From Bacteroidota bacterium (GTDB lineage: Bacteria; Bacteroidota; Bacteroidia; Bacteroidales; VadinHA17), in contig JAUVHQ010000072.1 of the NCBI GenBank assembly GCA_030593185.1, positions 1-9,037 on the forward strand: DNA of 9,037 nt, written 5' to 3'. Shown here piece after piece: positions 1 through 6,648 of the stretch (its first letter is position 1; each line of letters opens with the position of its first letter). A program made the position numbers and the translations under genes. The notes beneath the pieces are model-generated. The model saw only the letters and a program-made list of their open reading frames with translations, had not been told where the DNA came from and did no database searches.

Positions 1-1
1 T

Positions 2-1378
2 ACACAAGCTGTTTTAGAGGTCACGAACCCATATAGCAACAAGGTATTTGCGAAAACGTACCTTGCCGGGCGGGATGAGTTGGAAAACGCTATCTCGGGA
101 GCCGAATCGGTTAAAGAAGAAATGCAAAACCTGCCGTCGTACCAGCGATATGAAATACTCAGACAAATATCAGATACAATCACAGAAAAGCGGGAAGATC
201 TGGCACATGTGCTTGCGGAAGAGTCAGGGAAACCTATAAGATATGCATTGGGTGAGATTGACCGTGCTTCACAGACTTTCCTGGTTGCAGCCGAGGAAAG
301 TAAAAGACTCCCGGGTGGGTATATCTCAATTGACTGGACCTCTAAAGGTGAAGGAAAGGAAGGGTGGATCAAATATTTCCCTGTTGGCATGGTAGCAGGA
401 ATCTCTCCTTTTAATTTCCCGTTAAACCTGGCTGTCCATAAAATTGCTCCTGCAATTGCTTCGGGTAATACAATTATTCTAAAACCGGCAAGATCAACCC
501 CTTTGTCAGTACTGGAACTGGCAAAGATCATCGATAAAACCTCCCTTCCAAAAGGCGCCCTGTCCATTTTACCAATGGATAGAAAAGCCGGCAATCAACT
601 TGTTACAGATGAAAGGTTTAAGCTATTGAGTTTTACCGGTTCTCCTGCTGTTGGATGGAAAATGAAACAGGATGCCGGGAAAAAGAAAGTTTTACTTGAA
701 CTTGGTGGAAATGCCGGGGTGATAATTTCTGAATCAGCTGATATTGACCTTGCAGTTGAAAAATGTTTGGTGGGCTCCTTTGCATATTCTGGCCAGGTTT
801 GTATCCATGTACAACGAATATTTGTTCATAACTGTGTTTTCGAGGAGTTTAAAACAAAGTTTATTAGAAAAGTAAAGGAACTGAAAGCAGGTGATCCGCT
901 TGATCCGGAAACCGAAATATCAGTGATGATTGATGAAGAAAATGCAGTAAGGGTTGATGATTGGGTAAAAGAAGCAGTTGGCAGCGGTGCTGAATTACTA
1001 TGTGGTGGTGTGAAAAAAGAGTCCTTTTTTGAGCCAACGGTCTTAACTGGTACCCAACCCGAGATGAAAGTCTGTTCTCTTGAAATATTCGGACCTGTAA
1101 TAACACTTGAGAAAATAAACAACTTTGGTGAAGGGATCAATGCGGTGAATAATTCGGAGTATGGTTTACAAGCCGGTGTATTTACAAATGCATTGAATGA
1201 AATGGACAGGGCATTTAATAAAATAGAAGCCGGTGGTGTAATAATTAATGATGTACCAACCTTTCGTGTTGATCATATGCCATACGGAGGTGTAAAAAAT
1301 TCAGGTCTTGGAAGAGAAGGTGTCAGATATGCCATATTTGAAATGATGGAACCAAGGTTGCTTGTTAAGCCAGTATAA
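2..1378 (+). CDS. Aldehyde dehydrogenase, NAD(P)-dependent (5' end outside window)
   Basis: The protein oxidises an aldehyde to the carboxylic acid with NAD(P)+, in the cytoplasm. The frame is open to the left edge, and the residues before the first possible start (a TTG at 80) already match the ALDH N-terminus (VTNPYSNKVFAK), so the true start lies outside; 458 residues are visible of a usual 470-480. Visible landmarks, numbered in the fragment: the cofactor-domain stretch SPFNFPLNLAVHKIAPAI, the general-base glutamate E233 in LELGGN, the catalytic cysteine C267 in SGQVCIHVQR (34 residues after the Glu, the normal spacing), EIFGPV, and the C-terminal PYGGVKNSGLGREG. The FPLNLAVHKIAPAI form resembles the lactaldehyde/ALDH21-like branch, an inference from motif style. 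The substrate cannot be told. No hairpin terminator is seen after the stop, only an A/T-rich stretch. Confidence 0.95.
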   Translation, partial: TQAVLEVTNPYSNKVFAKTYLAGRDELENAISGAESVKEEMQNLPSYQRYEILRQISDTITEKREDLAHVLAEESGKPIRYALGEIDRASQTFLVAAEESKRLPGGYISIDWTSKGEGKEGWIKYFPVGMVAGISPFNFPLNLAVHKIAPAIASGNTIILKPARSTPLSVLELAKIIDKTSLPKGALSILPMDRKAGNQLVTDERFKLLSFTGSPAVGWKMKQDAGKKKVLLELGGNAGVIISESADIDLAVEKCLVGSFAYSGQVCIHVQRIFVHNCVFEEFKTKFIRKVKELKAGDPLDPETEISVMIDEENAVRVDDWVKEAVGSGAELLCGGVKKESFFEPTVLTGTQPEMKVCSLEIFGPVITLEKINNFGEGINAVNNSEYGLQAGVFTNALNEMDRAFNKIEAGGVIINDVPTFRVDHMPYGGVKNSGLGREGVRYAIFEMMEPRLLVKPV

Positions 1379-1528
1379 AAAAAGTTAAAAAAATAAAATT
1401 TATACTAAATGACAGGATAGCATTCACGTGTTTATCAAAATAATTATTACTTTTACAACTTTTAATAAGGAAAATGAAACCGGTTTATAGTTGCTACGTA
1501 TAATAATAGGGAACAGGACAGAAGTATT

Positions 1529-2164
1529 ATGGAAGGATTACTATTTTTAATTAAGGGAATTTTAGTAGGATTAGTGGTATCAATACCATTGGGTCCAATG
1601 GGCGTTTTATGTTTACAACGCACTCTTAATAAAGGAAAATCCTCCGGCTTCTCTTCAGGGATGGGAATAGCAACAGCTGATACTATTTTTGCTTTAATTG
1701 CCGGACTTGGAATATCTTTCATTATTCATTTTCTAAGTGAAAAACAACTTATCATTAAAATAATCGGCGGGTTGATTATTGCATTTATTGGTTTAAAAAT
1801 ATTTATTGCTAATCCGGTAAAACAATTGAAAAAACACAGGAAAGAAGGCAAGAATTTATTTGAAGATTTTATTTCAATTCTTTTTATGGCCCTTTCTAAT
1901 CCGTTTACTATCTTTTTATATATTGCCATTTTTGCCGGTCTTAATTTACACGATGTATCTTCTGGTTATTCTTCTGCCTTGTTGGTTGTAGCAGGCGTTT
2001 TTATGGGAGCATCCCTTTCCTGGTTTACAATAAGTACAGTTGTTAATCATTTCAGGGCAAATATTCGATTAAGGAGACTGATGTGGATAAACCGGATTGC
2101 AGGCATAACGATTATTCTTTTCGGAGTTTTTGCGATTTGTAGTTTGTTCGTTATACCAGTATAG
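1529..2164 (+). CDS. LysE-family translocator (amino-acid exporter-like membrane protein)
   Basis: An inner-membrane protein of the LysE/RhtB superfamily, whose characterised members export amino acids such as lysine, threonine and homoserine; the substrate here is unknown. At 211 residues it has the family length and about six hydrophobic segments (roughly 6-28, 43-68, 73-95, 114-138, 148-170, 187-209). The N-terminal SIPLGPMGVLCLQRTL followed by GMGIATADTIFA is the family's hallmark first helix and conserved Asp region (D51). A charged loop at 98-112 (KQLKKHRKEGK) separates helices 3 and 4, and ALSNPFTIFLY (121-131) carries the conserved NP. The 150-bp gap before the start is A/T-rich, holds no clear Shine-Dalgarno sequence and only a weak -7-like TACTTTTA at 1448-1455. 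It follows the ALDH gene on the same strand, but the gap argues against tight coupling. Confidence 0.9.
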   Translation: MEGLLFLIKGILVGLVVSIPLGPMGVLCLQRTLNKGKSSGFSSGMGIATADTIFALIAGLGISFIIHFLSEKQLIIKIIGGLIIAFIGLKIFIANPVKQLKKHRKEGKNLFEDFISILFMALSNPFTIFLYIAIFAGLNLHDVSSGYSSALLVVAGVFMGASLSWFTISTVVNHFRANIRLRRLMWINRIAGITIILFGVFAICSLFVIPV

Positions 2165-2294
2165 TTTTTATTTATCCAAATATTCCTTACACTGGGTAGT
2201 TTTTTCTTATACTTACCTGAAGAACATAGTTTCACAGGGTTAATTAAAAAAACATTAATTTTCAGGTTTCATAAATAATTAGCTTAATAGTCAG

Positions 2295-2319
2295 CAGTCC
2301 ACAGTCAACAGCCGGCAGT
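2295..2319 (+). repeat. Degenerate 7-bp tandem tract (CAGTCnn family)
   Basis: Units are CAGTCCA, CAGTCAA, CAGCCGG and a final CAGT, in register at 7 bp. The reverse complement of the tract at 2602-2636 belongs to the same CAGTCGG-like family, so the two lie in opposite orientation about 300 bp apart. It is intergenic and not coding. Confidence 0.7.
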
Positions 2320-2341
2320 ACCTTTCATGTTGATAAAAGTT

Positions 2342-2369
2342 AAATGTTATTCGTTAATTGTTATATGTT
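2342..2369 (+). repeat. Degenerate 7-bp tandem tract (nnnnGTT units)
   Basis: Four consecutive 7-bp units, AAATGTT, ATTCGTT, AATTGTT and ATATGTT, all ending in GTT. The A/T-rich content makes chance partial matches easier, so this is weaker than the other heptad tracts, but the register holds over 28 bp. Confidence 0.5.
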
Positions 2370-2397
2370 TTAAAGAACCCTTTGGAAAGACGAAGTT

Positions 2398-2418
2398 CGA
2401 ATGACGAATGATGATTGA
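2398..2418 (+). repeat. Short 7-bp tandem tract (CGAATGA)
   Basis: CGAATGA occurs twice in exact tandem, followed by the related TGATTGA. It lies just before the palindromic element. Only three units, so modest support alone. Confidence 0.45.
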
Positions 2419-2439
2419 AGAAGGCAAGGGATGAAAAAA

Positions 2440-2553
2440 GATTTTGCGTAGCGACGAAGCAATCTGTCAATTACATACGGAATACCAAATAGATGGACTT
2501 TCATGAGCTTTACGAAAAGCCATGAAAGATTGCTTCACTTCGTTCGCAAAATC
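2440..2553. repeat. Palindromic (REP/MITE-like) element with internal hairpin
   Basis: The outer arms are GATTTTGCG (2440-2448) against CGCAAAATC (2545-2553), and GAAGCAATCT (2456-2465) against AGATTGCTTC (2527-2536), with 7 and 8 unpaired bases between these blocks. Inside is a second hairpin at 2498-2528: CTTTCATG then GCTTT, loop ACGA, then AAAGC and CATGAAAG, a 13-bp stem with one bulged A. The two structures share bases 2527-2528, so both cannot form completely at once. The left arm (TTGCGTAGCGACGAAGCAAT) resembles the intergenic repeat 'ATTGCGAG...GAAGCAATCT' known from several bacterial phyla. No transposase is nearby. A role as transcript-end or stability element is possible but not shown. 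Confidence 0.75.
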
Positions 2554-2601
2554 CGTTTACTTACTAAACTTTATAGAAAAAAATGACAAACTTTGTCTTC
2601 A

Positions 2602-2636
2602 GATTGCCGACTGCCGACTGAAGATTGCCGACTTAA
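2602..2636 (+). repeat. Degenerate 7-bp tandem tract (GAyTGCC)
   Basis: Five units in register: GATTGCC, GACTGCC, GACTGAA, GATTGCC and GACTTAA. Read on the other strand it is a CAGTCGG-like series matching the tract at 2295. In the dipeptidase frame it would encode IADCRLKIAD, which has no place in that family; this supports starting that gene at 2714. Confidence 0.75.
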
Positions 2637-2689
2637 AAATGCAAAGCATAATGAAATTAGCCATTTTCAAGCCAAAAACATTGAACTTA

Positions 2690-2707
2690 GCCCCGCTTGG
2701 GCGGGGC
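2690..2707 (+). promoter_or_regulatory. GC-rich hairpin just before the dipeptidase start
   Basis: A perfect 7-bp stem, GCCCCGC (2690-2696) with GCGGGGC (2701-2707), closes a TTGG loop. It ends six bases before the ATG at 2714, in otherwise A/T-rich sequence. With no T-run after it, it is not a classical terminator. If transcribed it would hold the ribosome-binding area in structure and could damp or condition translation. It could also be one more intergenic repeat; the sequence cannot decide. Confidence 0.5.
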
Positions 2708-2713
2708 GATCTC

Positions 2714-3976
2714 ATGAACGAAGTGAGTAAATTCCGATACAATAAATTAAGAACCGACCTGTTTTTATTTTTATCAGGTATTTCGATTTTGCTGGTTTCA
2801 TGCAAATTGAATGAAGAAAATCTTACAGAGAAAGCAGCTAAAATCCATGATCAGATTCTCACTGTTGATACCCATTGTGATACTCCCATGAGGTTATTGA
2901 GATCTGATTACAATCCGGGTGACAGACATGATCCAAGGCAGAGTGGAGGCAAGGTTGATTTCCCGAGAATGAAGGAAGGAGGTCTGGATGCTATATTTTT
3001 TGCTGTATTTATCGGGCAGGATGAACGTACTGAAGAAGGAAATGAAAAATCAAAAAACCTGGCTTTGAAAATTCTTGATGCAATTAAAAAAGCTGTAAAA
3101 GATAATCAGGATATTGCTCAGATAGCAACCTCACCTGAAGATGCATATAAGATCCAGGATGAAGGGAAGCGTGCAATTTTTATTGGTATAGAAAATGGGT
3201 ACGCTATTGGTAATGATTTAAGCCTGATTGGAAAATTCTATGAGATGGGTGCCAGGTATATTACCTTGTGTCATACAAGAAATAATGATATTTGCGATTC
3301 CTCAACAGATTCTGAGGGATCCGAACACAATGGTTTAAGCGATTTTGGAATAAATGTGGTAAAAGAGATGAATCGCCTTGGATTAATGATTGATGTTTCA
3401 CATATTTCCGATTCAGCTTTTTATGATGTCCTGGAAGTTTCCAATGCTCCGGTAATTGCATCCCATTCATGTGCAAGAACTTTGTGTGATAATCCGAGAA
3501 ATCTTACGGATGAAATGATCAGGAAATTGACGGAAAATGGAGGGGTTATTCAGATATGTTTCGTTTCAGAGTATCTTAAAACTCCTGAACCATTTCCCGA
3601 ACGAGATTCTGCAGGATATGCTCTGCGTGAAAAGTATAAAAATTTTCAGAACCTTTCTGAATCGGAAATGGATAGTGCAAGGTCTGAATGGTATACTATT
3701 GACCGGAAATTCCCTCCAAAGCTTGTAACTGTTGCTGACATGGTAGATCATATTAATCATGTTGTTGAACTGGTTGGTATCGACCATGTTGGTATCGGGA
3801 CCGATTTTGATGGAGGTGGAGCATTGAAAGATTGCTACGATGTAAGCGAAATGGGGAATATAACTCTTGAGCTTTTGAAAAGAGGATATAAACCAAAAGA
3901 AATAGAGAAAATATGGGGTGATAATTTGATGCGTGTATTCCGTAAAGTCAGGGATATTGCAGAGAAAGAATCATAA
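2714..3976 (+). CDS. M19 (renal/membrane dipeptidase family) lipoprotein
   Basis: A zinc-dependent dipeptidase of peptidase family M19, expected to split dipeptides, possibly including D-amino-acid forms, outside the cytoplasm. The ATG at 2714 gives 420 residues beginning with a lipoprotein signal: basic N-region (K6 to R13), hydrophobic LFLFLSGISILLVS, and lipobox LVSC with lipidated C30. All metal-binding positions known for the human enzyme are present: H54 and D56 (DTHCD), bridging E160 (GIENG), H230 (DVSH), H251 (ASHS) and D364 (GTDFDG); the 21-residue spacing of the two later His matches. The frame is open back to 2522 but only through repeats, so that start is rejected. It runs head-on into the acyltransferase gene with stop codons touching and no terminator between. 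Substrate is unknown. Confidence 0.93.
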   Translation: MNEVSKFRYNKLRTDLFLFLSGISILLVSCKLNEENLTEKAAKIHDQILTVDTHCDTPMRLLRSDYNPGDRHDPRQSGGKVDFPRMKEGGLDAIFFAVFIGQDERTEEGNEKSKNLALKILDAIKKAVKDNQDIAQIATSPEDAYKIQDEGKRAIFIGIENGYAIGNDLSLIGKFYEMGARYITLCHTRNNDICDSSTDSEGSEHNGLSDFGINVVKEMNRLGLMIDVSHISDSAFYDVLEVSNAPVIASHSCARTLCDNPRNLTDEMIRKLTENGGVIQICFVSEYLKTPEPFPERDSAGYALREKYKNFQNLSESEMDSARSEWYTIDRKFPPKLVTVADMVDHINHVVELVGIDHVGIGTDFDGGGALKDCYDVSEMGNITLELLKRGYKPKEIEKIWGDNLMRVFRKVRDIAEKES

Positions 3977-5362
3977 TTAAGCTGAAGTGCCGGCTTCCTG
4001 TTTCCTGAACCAGGAAAAAATTTCATCCATTTCAGTAATTATAGAATTGTGGATATCTGACAAGGATAATAATTGCTGATCCTTTCTGGTATGAAGTAGG
4101 AAGAATCTCCAACCAATTCGGAGTTTCTTTACACTGTTTGAATAATGAAAAGCAAAGGCTCCGGATACCGGTAAGCTTAGAAAATATCCTGCTGTATAAA
4201 AACCTGATAAAGGAAGAAAAGATACCAGGAGTGTCTGGATAAGGTAAAACAATGGAAAAAGTATCATTGAGATGACAAATTTTACTGAAATGTGGAACTG
4301 TTTGTCTTTGATTTTACTTGAAAGCCATTTCGGGATATAAAATGGAAGGAAGTTATTAATAAAACCATATATAAAAACCGGCAGGAATACCAGAGCAGCC
4401 AGACTTTTAAGTAATAGATTGATCAATGATGAGGGTCCGTTTTCAAGAACCTGGTGGTCAATATTTAGCTTTGTGCTCAATTGTGTGAATTGTTCAACCT
4501 TTCCTTGCAAATTATCCAGTCCGTCACCGAATTTATCGTGGTATTTATTGAGGACATTAACGGTTTTTTGATCCAGTTCAAGAGCTAAAGGTTGTTTGTA
4601 CTCGTTAATTCCCTGATTTTTAGCCATTTTACTGCCATAAATGAGCCTGATTCTATTATAAAGATCATAATATTGGCTGGTTTCAATATGCAGCATCAGT
4701 TCCTTTAACCTGTCACTGATCTCCTCCTTCAATGCTCTCATTCCTTTTTGGGGATTTTCGAGATATAATTCTTTAAATTTCCTGACTTCAATTGGTTTAC
4801 CGAATTTGATAACTAATGTGCTTCTTATTTTTTGGTGGCTACTGTAATCGAGTCCAATAGGAATAATTTTTAGGTTGAGATTGAAGTTCGTGGATTCTTC
4901 CGATTGAAAAGCTATACGGCATATTCCCTTTTTCAAAACCTGAAGACGTCTGAATTTTGAATGGTTCCCTTCAGGAAGTATTATCAGTCCGTTCTTATTT
5001 TTGATAATATCAATGGTTTTTTCAAAGGTTTTTTTATTATATCCGAGAGTGTCAATACCATCCCTGATTCTGTATACAGGCAACATCTTGAATAGATATA
5101 AAAGATTGGCTATAAAGGGTTTATTAAAAATATCTGATCGCGCCAGGAAAGCCGGCTGTCCTTTCAGGTTAGTGACAACAGCAAGAGCATCCATCAAAGA
5201 ACTCTGGTGATTTGGTGCAAATATCAGGTGTTCATTTTTGGGTATGTTCTCTTTATTCAGGACAATTATTTTTTTATAAAAAACATTGTTTTGCCATAAC
5301 GTTATCCACTTTTTAAGAAAACCATACCTAAACGACCATCTTTCAATATTCTCAATGCTCAT
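3977..5362 (-). CDS. PlsC-type glycerolipid acyltransferase with C-terminal membrane domain
   Basis: A likely membrane-bound acyltransferase of the lysophospholipid/glycerol-phosphate acyltransferase superfamily, moving a fatty acyl chain onto glycerol-3-phosphate, lysophosphatidate or a related acceptor. The catalytic domain covers about 30-225: motif I is NHQSSLMD (H52, D58), later LPVYRIRDG (94-102), LPEG (129-132) and IIPIGLDY (166-173). Motif I has five residues between His and Asp instead of the usual four, as in the yeast Gat/Sct1-like branch. After a helical linker (200-310) come about three hydrophobic segments (roughly 314-340, 358-384, 386-406). At 461 residues it is much longer than a simple PlsC (about 240). 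The ATG start sits behind an A/T-rich leader without Shine-Dalgarno. A repeat-bearing gap separates it from hslR upstream, so it may have its own promoter. The exact acceptor is uncertain. Confidence 0.88.
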   Translation of the reverse strand: MSIENIERWSFRYGFLKKWITLWQNNVFYKKIIVLNKENIPKNEHLIFAPNHQSSLMDALAVVTNLKGQPAFLARSDIFNKPFIANLLYLFKMLPVYRIRDGIDTLGYNKKTFEKTIDIIKNKNGLIILPEGNHSKFRRLQVLKKGICRIAFQSEESTNFNLNLKIIPIGLDYSSHQKIRSTLVIKFGKPIEVRKFKELYLENPQKGMRALKEEISDRLKELMLHIETSQYYDLYNRIRLIYGSKMAKNQGINEYKQPLALELDQKTVNVLNKYHDKFGDGLDNLQGKVEQFTQLSTKLNIDHQVLENGPSSLINLLLKSLAALVFLPVFIYGFINNFLPFYIPKWLSSKIKDKQFHISVKFVISMILFPLFYLIQTLLVSFLPLSGFYTAGYFLSLPVSGAFAFHYSNSVKKLRIGWRFFLLHTRKDQQLLSLSDIHNSIITEMDEIFSWFRKQEAGTSA

Positions 5363-5386
5363 AAAAACAAATTTTAAAAACAGGTG

Positions 5387-5394
5387 GAAAGATA
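5387..5394 (-). promoter_or_regulatory. Possible Bacteroidota -7 box for the acyltransferase gene
   Basis: On the minus strand this reads TATCTTTC, seven of eight positions of TAnnTTTG, followed by CACC. It lies 25 bp before the ATG of the acyltransferase gene and 12 bp from repeat copy A. No good -33 TTG was found at the expected distance, so this is tentative. Confidence 0.3.
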
Positions 5395-5406
5395 TAAAAT
5401 TATCTG

Positions 5407-5578
5407 TGACTAATCAGTACTTAACGTGGATTAAAGTTGAGTAAGTTGAGTAGTTGAGTAGGTGAGAAAATGAGTAAATGATAAAATGTACTCGTAACTC
5501 GTAACCCGTAACTCGTAACACTTTGGAAGAATGTAAAATTTTGAATATAGAATGAAGAAATACGAGAGGTGAGTAGTT
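5407..5578. repeat. Dispersed intergenic element, copy A (about 172 bp)
   Basis: The left end (5407-5452) matches 8505-8550 at 43 of 46 positions, including TAATCAGTACTTAA and AAAGTTGAGTAAGTTGAGTA. The right end GAGAGGTGAGTAGTT (5564-5578) matches 8662-8676 with one difference. Both pairs keep the same 3098-bp offset, so both copies are 172 bp long, yet the middle differs and is made of short tandem words: GTTGAGTA units (5436-5460), 8-bp GAGAAAAT/GAGTAAAT/GATAAAAT units (5464-5487) and the heptads at 5491-5518. The right end overlaps the hslR stop codon. Bases 5426-5490 contain no C on the plus strand. Confidence 0.75.
5491..5518 (+). repeat. 7-bp tandem repeat, four units of CTCGTAA
   Basis: Four contiguous 7-bp units, CTCGTAA three times with one CCCGTAA in third place. 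It lies inside copy A of the dispersed element and has no counterpart at the same place in copy B. Unit length 7 and lack of spacers rule out a CRISPR array. Confidence 0.85.
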
Positions 5579-5966
5579 ACAAAGGATCATTATACTTATC
5601 AATAATTCTTCTTTCTTTTTTTGTAGGGCGACCATCTCCCCTTTTTCTGTAGCCGAATCCTGGTAATTCTTTAACTTTTAACTTGTCAGATTCTTCTTGC
5701 GGGGTTAAGTCCTTAAAACATTCTTTAGCAAGTTTTGCTGATTGTCTTTTCAATGGTAACCCTTTTATCCTGTAAGTGAAGATCACGGGTGGCTTTTTAA
5801 CATTAATAATTTCATCTAATGAAACATTCCTTGATGGTTTTACAGGCAGATCATCTATAATGACTTTTCCTTTATGGCAGGCTGTAGCTGCAATACTGCG
5901 AGTTTTATAAATTCTTACTGCCCAAAGCCATTTATCAATCCTGACTTTTTCCCTGTCAGCTACCAT
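5577..5966 (-). CDS. hslR: Hsp15-like S4-domain RNA-binding protein
   Basis: A 129-residue S4-domain protein of the Hsp15 family. In E. coli, Hsp15 binds 50S subunits that still carry a peptidyl-tRNA after premature dissociation and helps recycle them. The S4 domain covers about 8-68: RIDKWLWAVRIYKTRSIA, then KGKVIIDDLPVKPSRNV, the usual helix-turn plus beta-hairpin RNA-binding layout. The basic C-terminus with YRKRGDGRPTKKERR (106-120) is the family signature. The ATG at 5964-5966 gives the standard N-terminus, behind an A-rich leader. It follows pth by 97 bp on the same strand; a shared transcript is plausible, and the role of stalled-complex rescue fits pth well. No separate promoter was seen in that gap. 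Confidence 0.93.
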   Translation of the reverse strand: MVADREKVRIDKWLWAVRIYKTRSIAATACHKGKVIIDDLPVKPSRNVSLDEIINVKKPPVIFTYRIKGLPLKRQSAKLAKECFKDLTPQEESDKLKVKELPGFGYRKRGDGRPTKKERRIIDKYNDPL

Positions 5967-6064
5967 TTATGTTTATGTTAAGTTTTTTAGTAACCTGAAA
6001 AATACAAAATCAAGCTGGTGAAATCAAAAAGCAGATCAAATGAGTGAAAAAGTGTCAGCCGGAA

Positions 6065-6631
6065 TCATTTTTTACGGTTATAAAGGTTCATAGTGCGTTT
6101 AATTCCAATGGTACCGAAGCTCTGGATAATTTCAACAGACTTATTTACCAGCTCGGCGAGTTGTTTTTCTTCCTCATTTGTCCATTTTCCTAAAACATAA
6201 TTAACCTGGGCTCCCTTGATAAACTCATTGCCAATACCAAAACGCAGGCGAGCATAATTACTATGTCCCAGAATAGTTGTAATATTATTTAATCCGTTAT
6301 GACCGGCATCCCCACCGGCAGGTCTTAATCTAAGTGATCCGAAAGGTAATGAGATATCGTCAGTTAAGACCAAAAGCTTCTCAACAGGTATTTTTTCTTT
6401 TTGTAACCAGTAGTTTACTGCTTTACCGCTTAGATTAACGTACGTAGTCGGCTTTATCAGGATAAAAGTACGTCCTTTGTATTTATATTCTCCCCTGAAA
6501 GCATATCTTTTATCCTGAAAAGTGATATTATTCAAGTCGGATATAGCATCCAATATTGCATATCCAATATTATGACGAGTATGTTGGTATACATCGCCAA
6601 TATTTCCTAACCCTACGATCAGAAATTTCAA
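6065..6631 (-). CDS. pth: Peptidyl-tRNA hydrolase
   Basis: Pth frees tRNA from peptidyl-tRNA that drops off the ribosome by cleaving the ester bond; cytoplasmic and generally essential. At 188 residues it has normal length. The active-site set is complete: N10 (VGLGN), catalytic H20 in TRHNIG, N65 in PTTYVNLSG, D90 in LTDDISLPFG, and H110-N111 in AGHNGL. Position 11, usually Pro (GNPG), is Ile. The only start that gives the conserved MKFLIVGLGN is a TTG at 6629-6631; an in-frame stop lies a few codons upstream and there is no ATG nearby. It follows rplY by 17 bp, so the two are almost certainly co-transcribed, and translation may be coupled. Confidence 0.97.
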   Translation of the reverse strand: MKFLIVGLGNIGDVYQHTRHNIGYAILDAISDLNNITFQDKRYAFRGEYKYKGRTFILIKPTTYVNLSGKAVNYWLQKEKIPVEKLLVLTDDISLPFGSLRLRPAGGDAGHNGLNNITTILGHSNYARLRFGIGNEFIKGAQVNYVLGKWTNEEEKQLAELVNKSVEIIQSFGTIGIKRTMNLYNRKK

Positions 6632-6648
6632 AACAGGAAGTTATTAGA

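Larger units (their letters stand above)
2165..2713 (+). other. 549-bp repeat-rich intergenic region
   Basis: I find no convincing gene here. The open frame beginning at 2522 that joins the dipeptidase is an extension through repeats: its first 64 codons encode the palindrome arm, a heptad tract and the GC hairpin, and look like no signal peptide or domain. The region contains, in order, a weak inverted repeat (ACCTGAA at 2215-2221 against TTCAGGT at 2261-2267), three short tracts with a 7-bp period, a large palindromic element (2440-2553), a fourth heptad tract and a GC-rich hairpin. No clean TAnnTTTG promoter was seen; TATGTTTT at 2364-2371 is the nearest match and lies in a repeat. Confidence 0.7.

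Noticed and set aside
826..1140. Minus-strand frames inside the aldehyde dehydrogenase gene
   Set aside because: They lie wholly within a well-supported conserved gene and show Ser/Leu-rich shadow composition.
2215..2267. Inverted repeat after lysE as a terminator
   Set aside because: A 7-bp stem with a 39-base loop and no following T-run on the plus strand is too weak.
5491..5518. Possible CRISPR array
   Set aside because: Units are 7 bp, contiguous, with no spacers and no cas gene nearby.
5414..5635. 73-residue minus-strand frame over the hslR end
   Set aside because: It is made of the tandem words of repeat copy A and an out-of-frame part of hslR.
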